64,000 nucleotides of DNA. It comes from Capricornis sumatraensis. Lineage: Eukaryota > Chordata > Mammalia > Artiodactyla > Bovidae. The notes beneath the pieces are model-generated. The model was not told where the DNA came from and did not search any database. It saw only the letters and a program-made list of their open reading frames with translations. The position numbers and the translations under genes were made by a program. This document shows positions 1 to 57,350 of this stretch, one piece after another (the stretch's first letter is position 1; every line of letters begins with the position of its first letter). The stretch is taken from assembly GCF_032405125.1 (NCBI RefSeq), contig NC_091071.1:129160001-129224000 (forward strand), written 5' to 3'.

Positions 1-1765
1 TTCTCCTCCTGCCCCGAATCCCTCCCAGCATCAGGGTCTTTTCCAATGAGTCAACTCTTCGCATGAGGTAGCCAAAGTATTGGAGTTTCAGCTTCTACAT
101 CAGTCCTTCCAAAGAACACCCAGGACTGATCTCCTCCAGGATGGACTGGTTGGTCTTCTTGCAGTCCAAGGGACTCTCAAGAGTCTTCTCCAACACCACA
201 GTTCAAAAGCATCAATTCTTTGGCACTCAGCTTTCTTCACAGTCTAACTCTCACATCCATACATGAACACTGGAAAAACCATAGCCTTGACTAGACGGAC
301 CTTTGTTGGTGAAGTAATATCTCTGCTTTTCAATATGCTATCTAGGTTGGTCATAACTTTCCTTCCAAGGAGTAAGCGTCTTTTAATTTCATGGCTGCAA
401 TCACCATCTGCAGTGATTTTGGGGCCTAAAAAAATAAAGTCTGACACTGTTTCCACTGTTTCCCCATCTATTTGCCATGAAGTGATGGGACCAGATGCCA
501 TGATCTTCGTTATCTGAATGTTGAGCTTTAAGCCAACTTTTTCACTCTCCTCTTTCACTTTCATCAAGAGGCTTTTTAGTTCCTCTTCACTTTCTGCCAT
601 AAAGGTGGTATCATCTTATCTGAGGTTATTGATATTTCTCCCAGCAATCTTGATTCCAGCTTGTTCTTCTTCCAGCCCAGCGTTTCTCATGATGTACTCT
701 GCATAGAAGTTAAATAAGCAGGGTGACAATATATAGCCTTGATGTACTCCTTTTCCTATTTGGAACCAGTCTGTTCCATGTCCAGTTCTAACTGTTGCTT
801 CCTGACCTGCATATAGGTTTCTCAAGAGACAGGTCAGGTGGTCTGGTATTCCCATCTCTTTCAGAATTTTCCACAGTTTATTGTGATTCACATAGTCAAA
901 GGCTTTGGCATAGTCAATAAAGCAGAAATATATGTTTTTCTGGAACTCTCTTGCTTTTTCGATGATCCAGCAGTTGTTGGCAATTTGATCTCTGGTTCCT
1001 CTGCCTTTTCTAAAACCGGCTTGAACATCTGGAAGTTCGCAGTTCATGTATTGCTGAAGTCTGGCTTGGAGAATTTTGAGCATTACTTAACTAGCATGTG
1101 AGATGAGTGCAACTGTGCGGTAGTTTGAGCATTCTTTGGCATTGCCTTTCTTTGGGATTGGAATGAAAACTGACCTTTTCCATTCCTATGGCCACTGCTG
1201 AGTTTTCCAAATTTGCTGGCATATTGAGGGCAGCACTTTCACAGCGTCATCTTTCAGGATTTGAAATAGCTCAACTGGAATTCCATCACCTCCACTAGCT
1301 TTGTTCATAGTGATGCTTCCTAAGGCCCACTTGACTTCACATGCCAGGATGTCTGGCTTAGGTGAGTGATCACACCATCATGATTATCTTGGTTGTGAAG
1401 ATCTTTTTTGTACAGTTCTTTTGTGTATTCTTGCCACCTCTTCTTAATATCTTCTGCTTCTGTTAGGTCCATACCATTTCTGTCCTTATCGAGCCCATCT
1501 TTGCATGAAATGTTCCCTTGGTATCTCTAATTTTCTTGAAGAGATCTCTAGTCTTTTCCATTCTGTTGTTTTCCCCTATTTCTTTGCATTGATTGCTGAG
1601 GAAGGCTTTCTTATCTTTCTTTGCTATTTTTTGGAACTCTGTATTCAGGTGCTTAAATCTTTCCTTTCCTCCTTTGCTTTTTGCTTCTCTTCTTTTCACA
1701 GCTATTTGCAAGGCCTCCGCAGACAGCCATTTTGCTTTTCTGCCTTTCTTTTCCATTTCAACTTG
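1..1765 (-). mobile_element. BovB (RTE-type) LINE, 5'-truncated, continues past the left edge
   Basis: On the minus strand the BovB polyprotein can be followed from the linker before reverse transcriptase (about 1756-1463) through RT (1083-616 and 600-244) to the C-terminal KAECRRIDAF-type region near position 150-1. The element is dead: a 3-bp loss at about 616 turns the YADD catalytic motif into a stop followed by DD, and TGG to TAG creates a stop at 246-244. RT motif A (FIDYAKAFDYV) is intact near 900. It lies downstream of HECW2 and has nothing to do with that gene's function. Confidence 0.95.
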
Positions 1766-2035
1766 CTGTTACTCCAAAGTTTACTGTGGTTGACAAATGC
1801 TATGTGAGTCAGCCTAATATCTGTTTAGAAGAAAGTATCTATTTAAAGGGTAAAAAATGTCATTAATAGGTAACATTTTTTGATCAATAAATAGAGAGAA
1901 GTATGAAAAAAACTTTTTTCCAATCCTTGATAAAAGGGTTAAATGCTTTCTGGGTAAAAGATGAAATTTTTTAAAAAAATCAAGAAAGACTTCCTGTAGG
2001 TGATTACAATGATAGTGGGAATTGTGCATTGTTAA
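1766..2035. other. Spacer between two BovB copies, nothing recognised
   Basis: AT-rich unique-looking sequence. No repeat family, gene or RNA is recognised. It separates a minus-strand BovB from a plus-strand BovB 3' end. Confidence 0.5.
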
Positions 2036-2508
2036 AACAAAGGTCCGTCTAGTCAAGGCTATGGTTTTTCCTGTGGTCATGCATGGATGTGAGAGTTGGA
2101 CTGTGAAGAAAGCTGAGTGCCAAAGAATTGATGCTTTTGAACTATGGTGTTGGAGAAGACTCTTGAGAGTCCCTTGGATTGCAAGGAGATCCAACCAGTC
2201 CATCCTAAAGGAGATCAGCCCTATGTGTTCATTGGAAGGACTGATACTGAAGCTGAAACTCCAATACTTTGGCCACCTCATGCGAAGAGTTGACTCATTG
2301 GAAAAGACCCTGATGCTGGGAGGGACTCGGGGCAGGAGGAGAAGGGGACGACAGAGGATGAGATGGCTGGATGGCACCACCGACTCCATGGATATGAGTT
2401 TGAGTGAACTCCGGGTGTTGGTGATGGACAGGGAGGCCTGGCGTGCTGCGATTCATGGGGTCGCAAAGAGTCAGACATGACTGAGCGACTGAACTGAACT
2501 GAACTGAA
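2036..2508 (+). mobile_element. BovB LINE 3' end (5'-truncated)
   Basis: Starts at the VRLVKAMVFP region and reads 147 codons without a stop through the BovB C-terminus to the characteristic tail: GAGTCAGACATGACTGAGCG followed by repeats of ACTGA. This part overlaps in content with 1-310 on the other strand, so the two form an inverted repeat and are separate insertions rather than one twin-primed copy. Confidence 0.95.
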
Positions 2509-3096
2509 AACATTCACCAAGTGAGTTTCAAGTTTTCTTAAAAGAATATAATGAAGGTAGATAAATTTATCATAATGAAAGCACGGTGAGGTCAAAGGTT
2601 TATAGAGAGAACATTATGACACAATAACCATGAAGTCAGTGTCATAGGTTAATCTCTTGCTCTTTTCTTTCAGTGACAATATCAAACTTCAGTTAGTTAT
2701 AGAAGATGAGTCTTTGGTTTAATTGCTCTTATGTGATATAGGAAATTCATTTCCAGTTTAAAATACATGAGTTTAATGGCACATCTATTTCACAAAAACT
2801 TGACATAGATTCTCAACTTAAATGAATGAACACAAATTGGTTTTCAAAAAGATACTGGTAAGCACGCATCATTTTCAAGTATATCATTTAATGACTATCT
2901 ACCCTTCCAGCATATATTTGCCTTTCCCCATATCTCCTATTAATTGCCATGTCTCAGTAGTATTTATTTGGTCAGTTCACTTATATTACCAGCCAGTCAT
3001 AAAATAAAATTAGAGTAAATCAAGTGTTCCAAACTAGAAGACCTGCAAGGTAAATGCAACCTACAGACTTACTTGCTTTGAGCCACCCAGTATTAA

Positions 3097-3268
3097 GGGG
3101 CTGCCCTGATGGCTCAGTTGGTGAAGAATCTGCCTGTAATGCAAGAGACCCAGGTTTGATCCCTGGGTTGGGAAGATCCCCTGGAGAAGGGAATGGTGAA
3201 TTCCATGAACAGAAGCCTGGTGGGCTATAGTCCCTGTGGTCACAAAGAGTCACTAATGCTTTCACTTT
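3097..3268 (+). mobile_element. Bov-tA SINE with 13-bp target-site duplication
   Basis: tRNA-derived ruminant SINE: promoter-like head GGCTCAGTTGGTGAAGAATC, GGGTTGGGAAGATCCC core, and a tail ending in CACAAAGAGTCACTAATGC. The flanks carry the same 13 bases, cacccagtattaa, at 3084-3096 and 3269-3281, which fixes both ends of the insertion. Open frames across it are not genes. Confidence 0.96.
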
Positions 3269-3281
3269 CACCCAGTATTAA

Positions 3282-6200
3282 AGAGACCTAGAAATACTAC
3301 AATTTTAGAAATCTAAAGTTTTAGATTTCTGAGTTTCTCCTGACAAATAAACACTGACCTAAATCTTTCAACACTGACCTGAATTTCATGTGAGTAGAAT
3401 CTGCTGGAGCAAAGGATTACAATGCCTCCTTTAGGCAAACCCACCATTTTCTATTGCTTACACCCAGCTAGTTGCACTCAATAAATACACCCACCTAGAT
3501 GCTTGTTTTAATATTGTTTTCCTTGTCTGGCCCCTGTAGGCTTGTGAATATGTCACCCCTCAATTAGACTGATGTGGGTGGTAGTGGTGGTGGTAGTGTG
3601 CATATGTGGTTATGAAATAAGCATTCAACCAAGATGGTTTAGCAAACAGTCTCAACTCATGTGACTTAAGAGATTATGATTTGTGTTAATTCATTCCTTT
3701 AACATTAATTTATGCACTACCAAATAGTAAAATAATCTTTTAGGGATAAACAAAATAGATTCCTAATTATAAATATCATGAAAAGAGAACTTCCTGTATC
3801 CACAAAGCTGTACACTAATCCCACGAGACCTTTATCCCTACTCTGCTCTCTTTCCTCTTGAGTTTTTTTCCTCCCCAAATGTATCACAGAAAAATCATAA
3901 TCTATTTTTTTAAAGAAGATTTATTTTGGATTAAGTGATTTCATGATGCAACATGGTTTTAAACAAAAATAGAGATCAGTATGAAAATAAAACAAGTTGT
4001 ACACATAAAATATCTTTCCCTCAAAGCATTTCAGAATCATAAAAAAATACAACACAAAAGTCAGGGGTTCAGGTAAGGATAAGTATACAGACTTTCCAGA
4101 AAACAAACAAGTCTACATTTCAGAGTCCCAGGCTCCATTTAAGACCACCCATGATTCATTTCTAGGATGTCAACAGTCTGTATTATTTGCTTGGAGAAAA
4201 AAAGATGAAATTTAAATATAAGGTAAAATGAGAGCTGTATAATCTCAGTGTCAATAGCAAACACTTCCCATTATTGTTCTCTATTAAAAGTAACATTGAA
4301 TAAATATGAGGCTTAAATCAACTCAACAAAAATAGAAACATAGCTATTAACTGTGACATGGTGTAATAGACACAATGGGTGGAATTTGTGAAAAGAAATT
4401 TGAAGGCTTAAAAAAATACACCATCTGTGCTCCACTGAAATCTTGGACATAAATGTGGCTTTTTTTCTTTTTACAGAGCCTAAATATTAAAAAGTAATCA
4501 TTATTATAAAATTAGATTAATACTTTCAGTAAGAGGCAAGAGAGATGCATGTATCTTTATTCATTTACTTTGGAATGCCTGCATCCCTATTATAAAAACG
4601 TGATAATATGCACCTTCCAACATATTAACAGCCTCAATTTTTACTTATGATACCATATAAAGAAAAATAGGTTGTAATACCATCTTTTAGAGCATTAAGG
4701 TCCTAAAAGAACATTCAGTTTTGTGTGTTTCCTGGTTAGTCCTTCCAAGGTATTTCTTGAACATTATCCATCCTTTCTTATAGAAGGTGATGGTAACCAG
4801 AAGTTTACTGATTCCTTAGCTGCATGAGTAATATTTGATTCAGCTTAAATCATACACCTTACCTATCAACATTGCTCAGGGTTGTAATATCCTAAAAGAA
4901 AATTGGATAGAAAGATAACACCTGCCCAAGGCCATTCCACATAAAAATTTCATGTATAAGTTTAATTTTCCTATGTTTCCCAGAAACCATACAACTAGGG
5001 CCTTCCAGTTCTGCTGAACTGTTTGATCATGAAAGCCAAATAAACTACCTTATAGATTAAATCTAAGCAAATCTATTTCAGCCTCAATTAATTTCTGGAA
5101 AAATTGGAAATACAGATTAGATTAGATTGGAATTGCAGATTAGATCTCTATTTGCAATTCAGTAACCCAATTTTTAGGTTTTTTGCTTATACATGACCAG
5201 GGAACACATAAGTTACCATTAGAAACCATGAAAAATGTTTTGGAAGTGACTGTAACATCAAAGAATGTCTGCTAAAAAACAAATTAAACAAAGAAATGTG
5301 TCAAGCAACATGTGCTCTCTTTTTCCCTAAAGTTCAATTATAGTAACAACGATTAAGTTAAAAGTAATCCACAACCCAATTTAATGCTAAATCGTTGGAT
5401 CTCCTAATTAAGCTATGGTTAGCTTTAATACTTTTGGACTAAATTCTGTTTTGCAATACAGAAAAATGTTATCACCCTACTGAAGATAAGGGAATCCACT
5501 AGGTTGATTACCAAGCAGTGCTCTCATTGGGCAGCACAAAATTCTTTTTCTCAAAGTCAGAAACCAAAGTATATGTTTCTACCCACAGCCGCCAAGCCAT
5601 AAGGTGATCCTTTCACCCTTGTTTTAACTTTCCCCCTGCAACAGTGCTATTGATTGTTCAGACATGGGTAGGGCACACATGTTCAACATATCCTCTGTGC
5701 CAGCTCCTTGGAATGCAGTTACCACTCCTAAATCTTGACAGTTGGTCTATAATTAGCATTACATTCTTGGCAGGGGTGGGGGAGAAAGCAGGGGTCGGGG
5801 GTGGTCACCACTACTGGTTGCACCTTTTCTGATTTTTTTGTTTCCATCATCCTTCTAGTGGGCAGCAAGTGGTTGGCCTTAAGCCACAATTTAGAAAGTT
5901 TGATGTCTCTGACATCCCTTTGCTTCCATGTGAGACAGGCAAATCTAGCTAGAAAACACAATCGAATAAGAAAGGCAATATAGGCTTCGCAAAATTAGAA
6001 CCTAAGTGAAAGTGACATTCTCATGAATTTAAACTCAATTTCATAGAAGTAAGGTGCCTGTGTCTAAGATTTAGAGCATTTTCACTCATCAATTAAATCA
6101 GAAAGCAGGTAAGAACACCAAAGGGCCTGAAAGTCAGATTCAGTTTGAGGGTGAGGCCATGGTCTTTATTTGTATTTGTACTATGCAGTATGGTAAGTAG

Positions 6201-6962
6201 TTTGTAATGATGGTGCAGCATCATTTCATCTTCAGTGGTAGTTTCCAAAACTGGGTTGGATTGGAAAGACTCATTATCAGATGTTTGCCTTAGTTAGAAG
6301 TGATCAAGTCATAATTTGTGCAGAAAGAGGAAAAAAAAGTTGGATCAATGTGAGGAAGACAAAGAGGAAAAGAACCTGCAGTGATCCCTTCACCCATGTC
6401 ATTGGAACTCAGCTATCAGAGTTTTCTAGATCCATCCTTGTTTAAAATTAAAAAATAAAATCAGGCTTCTGATTAAAGTGCTGTTTCATTATCTTGCTTC
6501 CAAATAATATTTGAGAAAACTAGACTTACTATAATATAGAAATCCACCAAAAGCAATCAAATTTTGCATTTTGTTTTTAATTTCTCATAATACATAGTAA
6601 AATGGAAACATTAAGGATATTGGGAGTTTTTTCTATGAATATGCTAATTTCTTCAAGGATTTTTTCAGAAGGTGTCATGTTTTTAAGAGTGTTTGAAAAA
6701 ATGAGAGTTTGGGTAGACAAGCAGCTTGCAAATTTCAGTGAAACTGGAATAGGCTGGTATACATATTAGTGTCCACATTTCTCAAGATGAAACCTGGAAC
6801 TGTAGCTGTGAAGTACTGAAACTGAGCTCACAAGCCACTTGTGAAAATCAGCCTCAATGCAGACAGGACTTGATACCTTCTACTCCATGGAGTATGTGAA
6901 GATCAAGACAAACTAAGCACCTGAAAGCACTGAGACACTCTAAAGCACTATTTAAACCATTC
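3282..6962. other. AT-rich flank without recognised features
   Basis: About 3.7 kb with no ORF of recognised family, no RNA gene and no repeat I can name. A short G-rich run lies near 5770-5805. It could include distal HECW2 3' UTR or simple intergenic DNA; sequence alone does not say. Confidence 0.5.
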
Positions 6963-7008
6963 CTGTTAATTCCACCATTACTGTTAATTCCACCATTACT
7001 GTTAATCA
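6963..7008. repeat. 18-bp tandem repeat, 2.5 copies
   Basis: The unit ctgttaattccaccatta occurs twice in full and then partly. Copies are identical, suggesting recent replication slippage. Confidence 0.9.
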
Positions 7009-7231
7009 TTTGAATGCAGTGTTTAAAAACTTGACTGTTTTACAAGAGAAACAAATTTTCCTTCATTTATTACAGAACTTTTCCTTAATTACAAAGTAAC
7101 AGATGCTAGAAAATTGCAATCACACTTCTTTGGCCAAGATCCATTCTTTTTTTTTGCACAAGGAAAAACATTTTGACCCCAGAGGTGGATGGGCTCAGGA
7201 ACTGGGATTTTTAACACTACAAAGCAAAGGT

Positions 7232-8483
7232 TCAGGTTGGTGCAAATGTAACTCTGGTTTGCATTTCTGAACTTTGCCATTTGATGCTGGAATACACTCT
7301 TAAATGTGGTTATGTTATACATCATTTTAATGTGCATTTCTTGCTTTATGTTTTTTGCTAATGAATTATTACTTGCTGTTTATTTCATATGTATTTTAGG
7401 CTATGGAAATTATGTTAGACAAAAGGTAAATTCAAGCAATTTTCTTATTTAAGTTCAAAATGGGTGGTAAAGCAGTGGAGACAACTCGCAACATCAACAA
7501 TGCATTTAGCCCGGGAACTGTTAATGAACATATAGTGCAGTGGTCGTTCAAGAAGTTCGGCAAAGGAGACAAGAGCCTTGAAGATAAGGAATGCAGTGGC
7601 TGGCCACTGGAAGTTGACAATGACCAATGGAGAGAAGCACTGAAGCTGATCCTCTTACAACTACATGAGAAGTTGCCCAAGTCAAAAATTCTATGATTGT
7701 CTGGCATTTGAAGCAAACTGGAAAGATGAAAAAGCTCAGTAAGTGGGTGCCTCATGAACTGACCACCAATCCAAAAAAACCCATCATTTTTCAAGTGTTA
7801 TCTTCTCTTATTCTATGCAACAATGAACCATTTTTTGACCAGATTGTGACATGCTACAAAAAGTGGATTTTACACAACAACCAGCAATGACCAGCGCAGT
7901 GGGTGGACCAAGAAGGAGTTCCAAAGCACTTACTAAAGCCAAACTTGCACCAAATAAAGGGCCATGGTCACTGTTTGGTGATCTGATGCTGGTCTGATGC
8001 TGGTCTGATCCACTACAGCTTTCTGAATCCTGGCGAAACCATTACATTCGAGAAGTATGATCAGCAAATCGATCAGATGCACCAAAAACTGCAATGCCTG
8101 CAGCCAGCACTGGTCAACAGAAAAGGCCCAATTCTTCTCCACAACACCCAACAGCAGGTCATACAACCAACGCTTCAAAAGTTGAACAAATTGGGCTACG
8201 AGGTTTTGTCTCATCTGCTGCATTCATCTGACATCTCACCAACTGACCACCACTTCTTCAAGCATCTCAACAATTTTTTTTTCAGGGAAAATGCTTTCCA
8301 AGAGTTCATCAAATTTTGAAGCATGGATTTTTATGCTACAGGAATAAACAAACTTATTTCTCATAGGCAAAAGTGTGTTGACTGTGATGGTTCCTATTTT
8401 GATTAATAAAGATGTATCTGAGCCTAGTTATAATGACTTAAAATTCAGGGTCTGAAACCATAGTTACTTTTGCACCAACCTAA
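7232..8483 (+). mobile_element. Near-complete mariner DNA transposon (Hsmar1-like), inactive
   Basis: Both terminal inverted repeats are visible: aggttggtgcaaatgtaac at the left and its partner gttacttttgcaccaacct at the right, giving a normal full length of about 1.25 kb. Between them the plus strand carries a mariner transposase in broken frames (7460-7696, 7693-7890, 8077-8319). Recognisable segments include KSLEDKECSGWP, an HLKQTGKMKKLSKWVPHEL helix and the HQKLQCLQPALVNRKGPILL block. Stops and frameshifts separate them, and the middle catalytic aspartate block is scrambled (HNTQQQ where HDNARPH is usual). Such enzymes move DNA by cut-and-paste into TA sites; this copy cannot. Confidence 0.94.
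7460..8319 (+). pseudogene. Mariner transposase pseudogene
   Basis: The three largest surviving frames cover the N-terminal DNA-binding helices, linker and C-terminal catalytic part of a mariner transposase but are out of register with one another. The start MGGKAVETTR is a mutated remnant, not a valid gene start. The family is normally about 340 residues. Confidence 0.92.
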
Positions 8484-8635
8484 TACACCATAGTGCAGAT
8501 GAAAGAAACAGGGAAACTATTGAACTTAACTGTGTCATTTTGGGGATAACTTGAAGATCCTTGGGTTGGTCCATCATGGTTCAGTTCCTCACCTTCACAT
8601 TTTAAACCATGTGTGTAAATAAACTCCAGGCTTCC

Positions 8636-8766
8636 ATGTGCATGCATGTGTGCACACTCAGCTGTATCTCTTTTGTGACCCCATGGACCGTAGCCTGCCA
8701 AGCTCTTCTGTCCATGGGATATCCCAGGAAAGAATACTGGAGTGGGTTACATTTCCTTCTCCACTC
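8636..8766 (-). mobile_element. Bov-tA SINE fragment
   Basis: Reverse-complement Bov-tA: tcttttgtgaccccatggac, GGGATATCCCAGGAAAGAATACTGGAGTGGG-like core split by substitutions, and a TTTCCTTCTCC end. The head is missing. Confidence 0.9.
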
Positions 8767-8967
8767 CATTTCCTTCTTCCACACTTGACCAGTATCGTCA
8801 TACTATTATATGCCATTAGGTATCAACAGAAAGAGCATTTATATATATTTTTTAGCCACAGTATCTCCCACATATGAAGTCGTCACTCGAACTCCCAGAT
8901 GGAACAAGCTGCTCTCTTGATTGTAGAACATATCAAATTTTACTTAAAATATTTTCTGAACCTTGGT

Positions 8968-9062
8968 ATGTATTCCACTAGACTGTAAGCTTCGTGAGGA
9001 CAGATTCTGAATCTTGTAGCTCAACCATCAACCACAGCAGCTGGCACAGAGTGAATGCCAAT
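8968..9062 (+). mobile_element. L2 LINE 3'-end fragment
   Basis: Text cactagactgtaagcttcg followed by GAGGACAGATTCTGAATCTTG and AGCTGGCACAGAGTGAATGC is the eroded L2 terminal region. Confidence 0.7.
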
Positions 9063-11758
9063 GCCTCTTCTCTCACCTAAGAGATGTCCACATATATTTG
9101 ATGCATCATGACTGTCTTTTATAAAATGGTATACTATATGCATCATTTATGAGCATTTTAAAGAAAACAAGACCAGACAGCCAAATTATCTAGGTTCATA
9201 GTCCAGAAGAAAATATTTATGGATATTTCTATTTGTAGAGTATATTAAAGTTGAATTTATTCTGTGGAAATGTTATTTAATGTTTTAAATAGTTATTATC
9301 AGTTTCTTTTGTTGATACAAATGAAAAATAAGAGATCCATTATCATGGTATTCTGATGTAATAGGTACATCTTGGATAATCTCCAATTCTGAGAATGGTA
9401 GCAATTAATGATTATATTGGTATTTGGAAAGAAATAATTAAAGAGATATATTTTATTTCAAATCTCTTACCTAATAATGCAGACAATGACAACAAAGTGT
9501 CACAAACCAAAATGCAAACTAACATGGTTTATGAAAATAGTTTTGAAAGAAATGCTGTATTTTTGAAACCTTCTATCAGCTACTTAGGGAATGCCAGCTC
9601 TGAAACATCTTATATACCATCAAAAATGTGTTTTTTAAAAAGCATGTTATACTATTTTCCCTTATAATGAAAAAAATACAAACAAGTAAAAATAGTTTGT
9701 AAAATTAAATATATACTTATATTCATGATAAGTAAGTACAAACTAACATTTCCAGTTAAGCTTTTTTCTTCCCTTTCTTTCCGATACAATTATAGTACAC
9801 AGATAAATCTTTCCTTCTTACTTCCAGATTGTTGTAACCTTTTTTCCCAGAATGTTTCTCCACACTGCAGTACCTGCCTTTAGTGTAGGAATACAACAAG
9901 TAGTATTCCTCTTGAGGGTCCCCATAGTAAATGTAGTTTAACCAACAGTGTAATCGGTTCTTACCATCATCAACCATCTATGAAAATCATGCATTTGACC
10001 TCTATAAAACAAGATTGCTAACACCCTATAACAGGAATTCCATGGCTACTATAAATGTTGTTCTCAAAGAAGTGTTTGGGCAATGCCTGTAATACCATAG
10101 GCTGGCAAACCAAACGTTTACTCCAATGCTTTTATTACCCTCAATTTAACTTATATCGAACACCTGGTTAGTTGCGGCCATAAGTCAAGAAATAAACCAT
10201 GATGGTGAGTAACCCCAAAGTAATAAAAATGAAAAACACCCTCTGATAAACTAAGTAGAGACAACACTAGTGATGTCATGCAGTTTCTGAGATATTATAG
10301 AAAAACTGTTTCTTAATATTGATAAGAAAATTATGCATCAGTGAAAATGCAGACTTAGAAATATAGTACTGAGACTTTCAATTTGTGATGTCTTCACTGA
10401 TGAGGGAAAATGGAATTGTTATTACTAAAGAGAGCTGATCTCTTGGGTGTTGCTGATGGCTCCCTAACTGAGCTTAGTGTTTAATGATGCTGTACAAATA
10501 AAAAGCAGTGGGGGAAATACGAAATATCTGTATTAAATGCCATCCTGTAAAGTATTTGATGGATGGAAGAGTCTAATGCATTTTAAATAAATGCATATCA
10601 TACTATCACATATAGTGAGTCTTATAAAATTATTACTTAGATGCACAGTCCTTGTAGTGGTAGACATGGCACTGTGAAGAAAGTTGGATTTAGAAGCTAT
10701 TTTCTATTATACTTGTCAAGTGATGGAGTTGTTGTTAGTCATATTATAATGTCCCTTCAACTTTGGTACATTCAGTGCAAAATATTTTGGGGAATTTTTT
10801 GTACCTTTATAAAAATAAAAGGCCCTTTTGTTCCCTTGAGAGTGCTTAAAAGGATACATACAAGCATGATGCCTGAATAAGCATGGAACATGAAAATGGA
10901 ACAGATGATACATATAGTATGATAGGTAGATTCTTATCTACATCTTAGAGAACATAAATATAATAAAACTATAAAAAATAAACAGAACTCACTGTGTACT
11001 TTTTTCCTGATATGCTGTGATTAATTGCTAATTATTTTAAAATTGTTTTCATGCATTATAAAGCATAAAATCTGTCATTAGTAAATCATTGTATAACAGT
11101 TTGTCTTCAGCCATAATTACACACATATCACTTTGCATATACATTGTCACAGACCACCTTATTGCAAATCTTAAAGGTTACCTCATATTGACTTGGTTTC
11201 GTTTTCCACTTGTGTCCCATGAAAGCTGAAACCTATAGTACACACCATGCAGGTACTCATAAGCAAGAAAATGAATATTCTGTTATAACTTAGGGCTTAA
11301 ATGAATGTATTTTCAGGAAATATATTTGTTTTTATTATACTATTTAACTTGCACTAATTTGGAGATTGGGCCAAGTGCTGCCAGTTTGGCTTGAACCATG
11401 TTCAAAGGTAAGTTTCATGATTCTCCTGAGTCTCTGAAAGTTACCATGGAGCTGATCGTGTACAGGTTCATCTTTGTCTTGGAACATAACAAATGGAAAA
11501 AAGTTTGGCAGTCAAGAACTGTTGATTGAAAGACTGTTGGGTGGTTCCCTGGGCATCAAGCTCACCCAAATCCTTCCAAGAGGATCATCATCACTATCCA
11601 GTACCCAAATGTGGCAGAGCATCCGTTCCTGGAAAATAACAGCATTCAGCTTTACTCTAATGGAAGCGACTCTCGAAACTTCCAACGTTCAGCCATTCTT
11701 CAGGAAGGCAGCTTCCGGAATTGCCTGTCTACAGAGAGCTGGGCATTTTGCCTCCAGG
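9063..11758 (-). other. HECW2: Probable HECW2 3' UTR and downstream flank (end not determined)
   Basis: This stretch directly follows the HECW2 stop codon in transcript direction, is AT-rich and is unusually poor in recognisable repeats compared with the intron above it, which fits a long 3' UTR (inference). Sense-strand AATAAA hexamers occur opposite 11331-11336, 10131-10136, 9452-9457 and 9256-9261. None can be chosen from sequence alone. Short open frames on either strand here (for example around 9395-9667 and 9756-9977) have no recognised family and no coding support. Confidence 0.5.
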
Positions 11759-56559
<44,801 letters not shown>

Positions 56560-56755
56560 GTAACAGGAGTTGTCATTTGTTGTGTCTGCTATGCAATAGG
56601 GATCATTCACTTTACAAAGCGGATCTTGGGAAATCCTCACAAGCCTAAGAAGCAGGCACTGTTATTACTACCGTCACCACCACTTTGTAACTAAGGAAGC
56701 TGAAGGCATATGCCAGTGAATGGTAGATTTAGGATCTGAGCCCGTTCTGACATGC
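56560..56755 (-). mobile_element. MIR SINE (antisense)
   Basis: GGGATCATTCACTTTACAAA, AATCCTCACAAGCCTAAGAA, GCAGGCACTGTTATTACTAC and TAGGATCTGAGCCCG read as the MIR complement. Confidence 0.75.
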
Positions 56756-56874
56756 TGGAGGACGGGGGGCATGTGAGGCTTTATACGTACTAAGCTGGAG
56801 ATGACAGCTGTTTAGGTGGATATACCCTATCAGCACTTGAAAACATAGTACTGGAGTTTCGGTGTGAGATCCAG

Positions 56875-56985
56875 GCCACACTTCGGGATTAAATGAGTCA
56901 GTGTCTGTGTGGTACATCACTTCATGCAGTGCCTGCTGCATCAGCAGCCCCATGTAAATGTTGTTATTGCAATTATCTGCATAAA
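56875..56985 (+). mobile_element. MIR 3'-end fragment
   Basis: GGGATTAAATGAGTCAGTGT, GTGCCTGCTGCATCAGC, then TGTAAATGTTGTTATTGC. Confidence 0.5.
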
Positions 56986-57171
56986 GGTGAATACTAAACA
57001 CATGGGGAAATGCACTGGGATCTGGAGAATGGAATTTTATAAAATCATCTATTGATTAGTAATATGTGCAGAGTTCTATTGGCATAATTATGAATCTTAC
57101 CAAAAAGCTATGCCATAAAGGAAACAAATAAACTTGACCTTAAAAGGCCTGGGATACAGAAGGCTCCTAGG

Positions 57172-57350
57172 CAGTAGTTCTCAATCTTGAATGTATATCA
57201 GAATCCCTGAGGATGCTTTTTAAAAAACCCAATGTTCAGGCCACAACCAGGACATAACTACATGAGAATCGGTGGGGATAAGACATAGACATACGTGTGT
57301 CATGCAGGTCTCCAGATGATTCTCACATGCAGCCAAGGCTGAGAACCATT
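57172..57350 (+). mobile_element. MER5A-like hAT MITE
   Basis: Terminal inverted repeats cagtagttctcaatcttgaa and ggctgagaaccatt are preserved, with CAGAATCCCTGAGGATGC inside. Length fits the family. Confidence 0.85.

Noticed and set aside
6963..7008. CRISPR-like array
   Set aside because: Head-to-tail 18-bp units without spacers in mammalian DNA; simple slippage repeat.
1..9062. Neighbouring gene downstream of HECW2 (a kinase gene is expected nearby in mammals)
   Set aside because: No exon with a recognisable protein family on either strand.
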